This document shows, piece after piece, positions 59,562 through 64,000 of a DNA stretch of 64,000 bases. The notes beneath the pieces were generated by a model that saw nothing but the letters and a program-made list of their open reading frames with translations, searched no databases and was not told the DNA's origin. Numbering within the stretch: position 1 is the first letter of the stretch; the number at the start of each line of letters is the position of its first letter. This DNA is from JBEVOS01 sp964563395 (GTDB taxonomy: Bacteria > Pseudomonadota > Alphaproteobacteria > Caulobacterales > Aquidulcibacteraceae). The position numbers and the translations under genes are program-made. The DNA is taken from NCBI GenBank assembly GCA_964563395.1, contig CAZLWK010000002.1, positions 1 to 64,000 of the forward strand, read 5' to 3'.

Positions 59562-60524
59562 ATGCACGAAGTCACGCTACAAGCACCATACATCGACGAA
59601 AACGAACTAGTCAAAAGAACGCCGAAGCTTTTTCACTACACTCGGTTGTCGGCACTCCAAGCAATACTCACCTCCGGAGTACTCTGGGCTACACACTATA
59701 GATGGCTGAATGACCTGACTGAATTTTCGCTGGCACAAGACACGGTAGCCGAGGCGATTCACGGCCGTTGTAAGGAAGAATTGGAACGCTTCGTAAGAAA
59801 GCGACCTGTTCTTGCCAATCGCATGCGCAAGGAGCCTGGAGGGATCGAAGCAGTAATAAAGCAGGATACGCAGGTTCTTCCCAAAGCAATTACCACAATC
59901 GCTGACCGAATGACCCCAATGCACGTAACGTCGTTTTCAGCGCATGAAGAACCTCATCAGACTCTCGGCGGCATCCTTACACTGTGGCGTGCTTACGGAG
60001 GGAACGCTGGCGTTGCACTTCGTTTTGACACTCAAAGGCTTCTCGACAGCTTAGTGAATTTGAAAAAGCACCAACTCTTCCACGCGCTGTATTTGTCGCG
60101 CGTAACGTACGGAGACTGTGATCCAAGATTCGTGGCAAAACTTGACGGATTAGCAGGACTTGCGGAGATTTACGTTAAGGTTGCCAAGGGACTGATAAAC
60201 AAAACCACCTTGGAAGATGTACTAGCTTCGTCTCATGAGGAGACCGCAAAATATATGGTCACATCTATCACGCACAAACACATTGCCTTTGAAGACGAGA
60301 GGGAAATTCGACTTGTTGCCGCGCCGATTACTGAATCCAAATCCGGAGTAGGAATCGCTTCTATTTCTAGGGTTCACATACCATGTTTAGGCGCACTTGA
60401 AGATGTGATGGTAGGCCCATCAAGCAATCAAGCAACGCTTCGATCCGAGGTTCTCGATCTGATTAGTCGCCACGGGAGGTCGGATGTTACCGTTTCCCTT
60501 TCTGATATACCGTATCGCAATTAA
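59562..60524 (+). CDS. DUF2971 family protein
   Basis: A 320-residue protein with DUF2971 landmarks: LFHYTRLSALQAILTSGVLW near the N-terminus, HYRWLNDLTEFSLA, LWRAYGGNAGVALRFD in the middle and FEDEREIRLVA near residue 247. Histidine, tyrosine and an acidic FEDERE run are the shared residues of the family, whose activity is unknown. Base composition is much richer in A+T than its neighbours, and codon use differs, so it was likely acquired. It stands alone between an SDR gene and rlmN. Such proteins are often found in accessory or defence loci. Confidence 0.82.
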   Translation: MHEVTLQAPYIDENELVKRTPKLFHYTRLSALQAILTSGVLWATHYRWLNDLTEFSLAQDTVAEAIHGRCKEELERFVRKRPVLANRMRKEPGGIEAVIKQDTQVLPKAITTIADRMTPMHVTSFSAHEEPHQTLGGILTLWRAYGGNAGVALRFDTQRLLDSLVNLKKHQLFHALYLSRVTYGDCDPRFVAKLDGLAGLAEIYVKVAKGLINKTTLEDVLASSHEETAKYMVTSITHKHIAFEDEREIRLVAAPITESKSGVGIASISRVHIPCLGALEDVMVGPSSNQATLRSEVLDLISRHGRSDVTVSLSDIPYRN

Positions 60525-60539
60525 GGGAGGGCTTTTACA

Positions 60540-61664
60540 TTATCCCGTCGCCGCTTCGCGCTTTAAACGCGCGCTCGCCCGCTCCTTGACGCTTTCGCTG
60601 CGCAGCTGTCCGCACGCGGCCAAGATATCGCGTCCGCGCGGCGTACGGATGGGGCTTGCATAGCCGGCGCGATTCAACACCGCCGCGAAGCGTTCGATCG
60701 TCTCCCAATCGGCGCACTCATATTTAGTTCCCGGCCAGGGATTGAACGGGATGAGATTGATCTTGGAGGGAATGTTCTTGAGCAGCGCGACGAGCGCCTT
60801 GGCTTCCGTCATGCTGTCATTGACGCCCTTGAGCATCACATATTCGAATGTCACACGCTTGGCGTTGCCGAGGCTCGGATAGGCGCGGATGGCGGCGAAC
60901 AGCTCTTCGAGATTGTATTTCTTGTTGAGCGGCACGAGCTCGTTGCGCAGCGCGTCGTTCGTCGCGTGCAGCGAAATCGCCAGCATCGCGCCGGTGCGTG
61001 CGCCCAGCTCTGGAATTTTCGGCGCCACACCCGCCGTGGAGACGGTGATGCGGCGGCGCGAGATGGAGACGCCGTCGCCGTCGGAGATGATGTCGATCGC
61101 GGCCGCGACATTGTCTAAATTATAGAGCGGCTCGCCCATGCCCATGAAGACGATGTTCGTAAGCGCGCGATCTTCGTTCGAGGTGGGCCATTCGCCGAGC
61201 GCGTCGCGCGCGATCAGCACTTGAGCGACGATCTCTTGCGCACTGAGATTGCGCACCAGCTTTTGCGTGCCGGTATGGCAGAAGGTGCAATTCAGCGTGC
61301 AGCCCACCTGGGAGGAGACGCAGAGCGCGCCGGAGCGGCCGACATCGGGGATGAAGACGGTCTCCACCTCATTGCCGGGCGCGAGCCGGATCAGCCATTT
61401 GCGCGTGCCGTCGCGCGAGACCTGCTGCGCGAGGATTTCCGGACGCTCCAGCGTGAACGCCTCGGTGAGGCGCGCGCGCACCTCCTTGGCGACATTCGTC
61501 ATCGCCATGAAATCGGTCACGCCATAATGGTAAATCCAGCGCCAGAGCTGTTCGGCGCGCATGCGCGCCTGCGTCGCCGGCACGCCGATCTCGGCCATGC
61601 GCGCGGCGAGTTCGGCCCGGTCGAGCCCCGCGAGGCTGGGTCTTGGGGACAATTTTTGACTCAT
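60540..61664 (-). CDS. rlmN: dual-specificity rRNA/tRNA methyltransferase RlmN
   Basis: Radical-SAM enzyme that methylates C2 of A2503 in 23S rRNA and A37 of some tRNAs. The 374-residue protein has the cluster motif CTLNCTFCHTG, GMGEPLYN, STAGVAPKI and the C-terminal RTPRGRDILAACGQL with the methyl-carrying cysteine, which together distinguish RlmN. AGWRWIYHYG-like LWRWIYHYGV is near the N-terminus. It is divergent from an ECF sigma factor gene. Confidence 0.97.
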   Translation of the reverse strand: MSQKLSPRPSLAGLDRAELAARMAEIGVPATQARMRAEQLWRWIYHYGVTDFMAMTNVAKEVRARLTEAFTLERPEILAQQVSRDGTRKWLIRLAPGNEVETVFIPDVGRSGALCVSSQVGCTLNCTFCHTGTQKLVRNLSAQEIVAQVLIARDALGEWPTSNEDRALTNIVFMGMGEPLYNLDNVAAAIDIISDGDGVSISRRRITVSTAGVAPKIPELGARTGAMLAISLHATNDALRNELVPLNKKYNLEELFAAIRAYPSLGNAKRVTFEYVMLKGVNDSMTEAKALVALLKNIPSKINLIPFNPWPGTKYECADWETIERFAAVLNRAGYASPIRTPRGRDILAACGQLRSESVKERASARLKREAATG

Positions 61665-61763
61665 TCCTTGTCCATGTAGCGATCCTGCCGCCCGGCGCCC
61701 ACCTGCCCGCCATGGCGTCCGCCGGAAAGCGCGGCTATAGGTGTCAAGGGTGAAGGACGGTTC

Positions 61764-62345
61764 GTGACGTCAGCTTTAGACACCAAGACGGAAAAACCGG
61801 ACCGCGAGCACTTCGCGGACCTGATGGAGGCCGTCGCCCAGGCGCAGGACCGCGCCGCCTTCGCCGCCCTGTTCGAATATTACGCCCCGCGCGTGAAGGC
61901 CTATTGCCTGCGCCTCGGCGCGGGCGACGCCCTGGCCGAGGAATTGGCCCAGGAGGTGATGGTCACGGTCTGGCGCAAGGCCAAGCTGTTCGACCGGAAC
62001 CAGGCCGCCGTCTCCACCTGGATATTCCGGATCGCCCGCAACCGGCGGATCGACGCGGCCCGCCGCGCGGCCAAGCCCGAGATCGACCCGGCCGACGATC
62101 CCCTCGCGCCCGAGGCGCCGCTGGCGCCGGACGACGCCATGAGCGCGGCCGAGCGGGCCGAGGCGGTGAAGGCCGCCCTGACGCAGCTGCCGCCCGAACA
62201 GCTCAGCCTATTGGAGCAAGCCTTTTATGAGGGTCTCTCCCATCGTGAAATCGCCGAGCGATCCGGATTGCCGCTTGGCACCGTAAAATCCAGAATACGT
62301 TTGGCCTTCGGGCGGCTGCGCGCGCATTTGGACGGAAAGGTCTAG
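61764..62345 (+). CDS. ECF-family RNA polymerase sigma factor (RpoE/ChrR type)
   Basis: A 193-residue sigma-70 of the extracytoplasmic type. Region 2 includes YCLRLGAGDALAEELAQEV and VTVWRKAKLFD with TWIFRIARNRRID, and region 4 includes LPPEQLSLLEQAFYEGLSH and LPLGTVKSRIRLAFGRL. It starts at GTG 61764 after AAGGAC. Five bases after its stop the ChrR-like anti-sigma gene begins. This sigma/anti-sigma layout matches the singlet-oxygen-responsive RpoE-ChrR systems. No TGATCC-type promoter was found upstream. Confidence 0.92.
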   Translation: MTSALDTKTEKPDREHFADLMEAVAQAQDRAAFAALFEYYAPRVKAYCLRLGAGDALAEELAQEVMVTVWRKAKLFDRNQAAVSTWIFRIARNRRIDAARRAAKPEIDPADDPLAPEAPLAPDDAMSAAERAEAVKAALTQLPPEQLSLLEQAFYEGLSHREIAERSGLPLGTVKSRIRLAFGRLRAHLDGKV

Positions 62346-62350
62346 CAAGT

Positions 62351-63019
62351 ATGGATCAAGGGTCGATCCGGTCGGAGTTCGCGCGGGCTTATGCCTCGGG
62401 CGCGCTGTCGCCCGCGCTGGCGCTGATGGTGGAGGCGCAGGCCGCTTTGGTGCCGGCCCAGGCCCAGGCCGTCGCGGCGGCCGAGAACGCCGCCGCCGCC
62501 CTGTTCGAGCAATCTGGCGCGATCAGCCTCAGGCCCGGCGCGCTGGCCGCGATGATGGCCCGCATCGACGCGCTGGCGCAGGATGAGGCCGCGCCTTCAC
62601 CCGCCGCGCCCCCGGCCTCCGGGCTCATGGCCGAACTCGCGGCGCTGCCCGAACCCGTGCGCCGCGCCGCCGCTGAGGCCGAGGCGCGCGGCGAGAGCTG
62701 GCGCACGGCCGCGCCCGGTCTGCGCACCCTGCGCCTCATGGAGGCCGACGGGACGGAGACCGAATTGCTCCGCATCCAGCCCGGCCATGGCGCGCCCGCG
62801 CACACCCATTCGGGCGGCGAATACACCCTTGTGCTGCAAGGCGCCTTTCATGACGGGCACGCCCTTTATGGCGTGGGCGACATTTCCTATGCCGACCCAG
62901 ACCTGACGCACCGCCCGATCGCCGAGCCTGGCCCGATCTGCTACGCGCTGGCCGTCACCGAGGGCCCGCTCGCGTTCAAGGGCGTGTTGGGCGCGCTGCA
63001 GCGCCTCACCAAGCACTAG
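62351..63019 (+). CDS. ChrR-like cupin anti-sigma factor lacking N-terminal zinc ligands
   Basis: A 222-residue ChrR-family protein paired with the sigma factor just upstream. The C-terminal cupin keeps a metal set matching ChrR: His151, His153 and Glu157 in PAHTHSGGEY and His187 in DLTHRP. The N-terminal anti-sigma domain normally binds zinc with two His and a C-x2-C pair; here the equivalent segment MVEAQAALVPAQ has Gln30, Val34 and Gln37, and no nearby His or Cys. Either it inhibits sigma without zinc or has changed signal. It may be long and Ala-rich in the linker. Confidence 0.85.
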   Translation: MDQGSIRSEFARAYASGALSPALALMVEAQAALVPAQAQAVAAAENAAAALFEQSGAISLRPGALAAMMARIDALAQDEAAPSPAAPPASGLMAELAALPEPVRRAAAEAEARGESWRTAAPGLRTLRLMEADGTETELLRIQPGHGAPAHTHSGGEYTLVLQGAFHDGHALYGVGDISYADPDLTHRPIAEPGPICYALAVTEGPLAFKGVLGALQRLTKH

Positions 63020-63528
63020 CGCTTCGTTTTCAGCGCTTCGCTCAACGCTGGCGATGGACCGCCCGGCATGATCGGCCGCGCCGGATAGCCGCCAAGCGAC
63101 AGCGCGCGGTCATACATGACAAGCGCGCCCGCGAGCGAAACGTTGATGCAGAACTTGGTCGGGATCTTCACGACATGATCGCACGCCGCGATCAGGGCCG
63201 GCGAGAGCGAGCCGCGCTCGCGCCCCAACACGTACGCCGCCGCCTGGGGATGGCGAAACACCGGCAGCTCCACCGCCTCGTCCGTCAGCTCCACGCCCAC
63301 CAGCGCGCAGCCGCGCGGCAAGCGCATCTCCTCAAGGCTGCCCCACGCATAATAGGGCACGGAATCGGCGCTGCGCGAGGTGTCGGCATTGTAGGCTTCG
63401 CGCAGTTTCGGCGCGGCGTTGATGGTGAAGAAGAAGCTGGCGCCGAAGGCGTGCGCGGTGCGCATCAGGGCGCCCAGATTCATCGGCTTGGACATTTCCT
63501 CCGCGCCGATCCCGAAATAGCCGCGCAT
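63016..63528 (-). CDS. SpoU/TrmH family RNA methyltransferase
   Basis: A 170-residue SPOUT-fold methyltransferase. NLGALMRTAHAFGASFFF is motif 1, YVLGRERGSLSP is motif 2, and INVSLAGALVMYDRAL is motif 3, the knotted SAM site. It modifies ribose of tRNA or rRNA, and the target is unknown. It overlaps the convergent anti-sigma gene by four bases, and its start borders the palindrome at 63529. Confidence 0.9.
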   Translation of the reverse strand: MRGYFGIGAEEMSKPMNLGALMRTAHAFGASFFFTINAAPKLREAYNADTSRSADSVPYYAWGSLEEMRLPRGCALVGVELTDEAVELPVFRHPQAAAYVLGRERGSLSPALIAACDHVVKIPTKFCINVSLAGALVMYDRALSLGGYPARPIMPGGPSPALSEALKTKR

Positions 63529-63579
63529 GAGAGCGGTTCCCGAAAAGTGTTGCGCGGTTTTCGGACGAGAACCGCTCTC
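63529..63579. repeat. alphaproteobacterial CCGAAAA palindrome
   Basis: GAGAGCGGTT and AACCGCTCTC form the outer arms, and CCGAAAA and TTTTCGG the inner arms, around a GTGTTGCGCGG loop. This is the structure of a family of intergenic palindromes common in alphaproteobacteria. It lies just upstream of the methyltransferase gene. Confidence 0.8.
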
Positions 63580-63589
63580 GAAACTAGGT

Positions 63590-63883
63590 CTATCGCACCG
63601 TCGGCGGCGCGGGCGGCGGCGACTTTCCCGTCAAATGTCCCTCGCGCCAGCCCACATAGAGACCGATCAACGTGGCCGAGGGGAGGAAGCCGTCGAATTG
63701 ATCGGAGAGGTCGACGATCTCGCCCAGATAGAGGAGCCCCGCCGGCCCCCAGAGCGCGGTGAGCAGGAGCGCGCTCGCCCCCTCTCCCACGGAGCCGAAA
63801 ATCGGCACGCGCCCGATGGTGAAATCCAGCAGGTCGATCGCCACGGAAACCGCTATCCGCATGAGATAGCCGCGGCGCGTCAT
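63590..63883 (-). CDS. conserved hypothetical small membrane protein
   Basis: A 97-residue protein beginning MTRRGYLMRIAVSVAIDLLD, with DFTIGRVPIFGSVGEGASAL, a hydrophobic middle and SDQFDGFLPSATLIGLYVGW. It resembles a small family of uncharacterised proteins with a conserved Gly-Arg-x-Pro loop. The start at 63883 has AAGGA upstream, and a longer frame to 63940 is less likely. Confidence 0.7.
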   Translation of the reverse strand: MTRRGYLMRIAVSVAIDLLDFTIGRVPIFGSVGEGASALLLTALWGPAGLLYLGEIVDLSDQFDGFLPSATLIGLYVGWREGHLTGKSPPPAPPTVR

Positions 63884-63970
63884 CGATTGATCATCCTTGG
63901 CGGGCGCATGGCGCTGGCTTAGACCTTGGCGCACATTCACGCAAAACCAACAGACGTTTCGGGAGACGAC

Positions 63971-64000
63971 ATGAAAGCCATCCTCAGCAAGACCGTGGGC
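63971..64000 (+). CDS. start of a probable NADPH:quinone oxidoreductase (3' end outside window)
   Basis: Ten residues (MKAILSKTVG) after a GGGAG ribosome site at the edge of the window. The opening is typical of zinc-independent quinone oxidoreductases of the medium-chain dehydrogenase family, but so short a stretch cannot be assigned firmly. Confidence 0.45.
   Translation, partial: MKAILSKTVG

Noticed and set aside
61665..61763. Search for a TGATCC/CGTA-type autoregulated ECF promoter
   Set aside because: Only a partial CGATCC was found with no matching -10 element, so no promoter is called.

Overview
The window is one contiguous, G+C-rich, gene-dense stretch of chromosome, most likely from an alphaproteobacterium of the Caulobacterales/Hyphomonadaceae kind. 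That placement is inference. It rests on the chvI-chvG response regulator/kinase pair followed by PTS EIIA and HPr genes, an infC gene that can only be completed from an AUA start, a DivL-like kinase, a large TonB-dependent receptor, and dispersed palindromes built on CCGAAAA/TTTTCGG. No rRNA, tRNA, CRISPR array, insertion sequence or prophage was seen, and no gene-free stretch exceeds 300 bases.

Layout. 1-6100: the 3' end of uvrB, an A+T-richer trypsin-like protease gene, VOC, MaoC and PP2C proteins, and a Tat-exported oligopeptidase B-like lipoprotein. 6110-11381: translation genes pheT, pheS, rplT, rpmI and infC, all on the minus strand, interrupted by one plus-strand membrane protein gene. 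11466-13707: two glycosyltransferases. 13796-17673: an alpha/beta hydrolase, then a compact plus-strand cluster whose products match mesaconyl-C4-CoA hydratase, citramalyl/malyl-CoA lyase and mesaconyl-CoA C1-C4 transferase, closed by a strong terminator. 17698-20827: two tandem copies of a 30-residue hydrophobic peptide gene and a 936-residue FG-GAP/RTX secreted protein. 21033-25750: a TonB receptor, a CbbR-type LysR regulator, a divergent RuBisCO-small-subunit-like gene and a cytochrome c.

25832-31219: acyl-CoA metabolism (hotdog thioesterase, biotin-dependent carboxylase alpha chain, DUF35 OB-fold protein, thiolase), an exported methyltransferase-like lipoprotein, and a MazE/MazF pair whose toxin gene looks frameshifted. 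31250-41391: a DivL-like kinase lacking its phospho-acceptor histidine, a TonB-domain protein, MGMT-fold protein, bioB, chvI-chvG, EIIA and HPr, and satD. 41475-47473: polA, a PNPOx-fold protein, an isocitrate lyase/PEP mutase-family enzyme, a zinc-finger protein, an orphan ABC ATPase and a 57-residue membrane protein. 47602-59490: a cytochrome c, a single-chain acyl-CoA carboxylase, several short-chain dehydrogenases, lysoplasmalogenase, an EamA transporter and small enzymes. 59562-64000: an A+T-rich DUF2971 gene, rlmN, an ECF sigma factor with a ChrR-like anti-sigma factor that has lost its usual zinc ligands, an SpoU-family methyltransferase, and the start of a probable quinone oxidoreductase.

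Taken together, much of the window supports CoA-thioester metabolism: C5 dicarboxylyl-CoA conversion, two biotin carboxylases, thiolase, MaoC, SDR and hotdog enzymes. Envelope functions (TonB, glycosyltransferases, secreted repeat protein) and cell-cycle or envelope signalling (DivL-like, ChvIG) make up most of the rest. The observations most worth following up are the CbbR/small-subunit-like pair with no large subunit nearby, the mct-meh-mcl cluster, the DivL-like pseudokinase, the degenerate ChrR, the duplicated micro-protein genes and the mazF frameshift.
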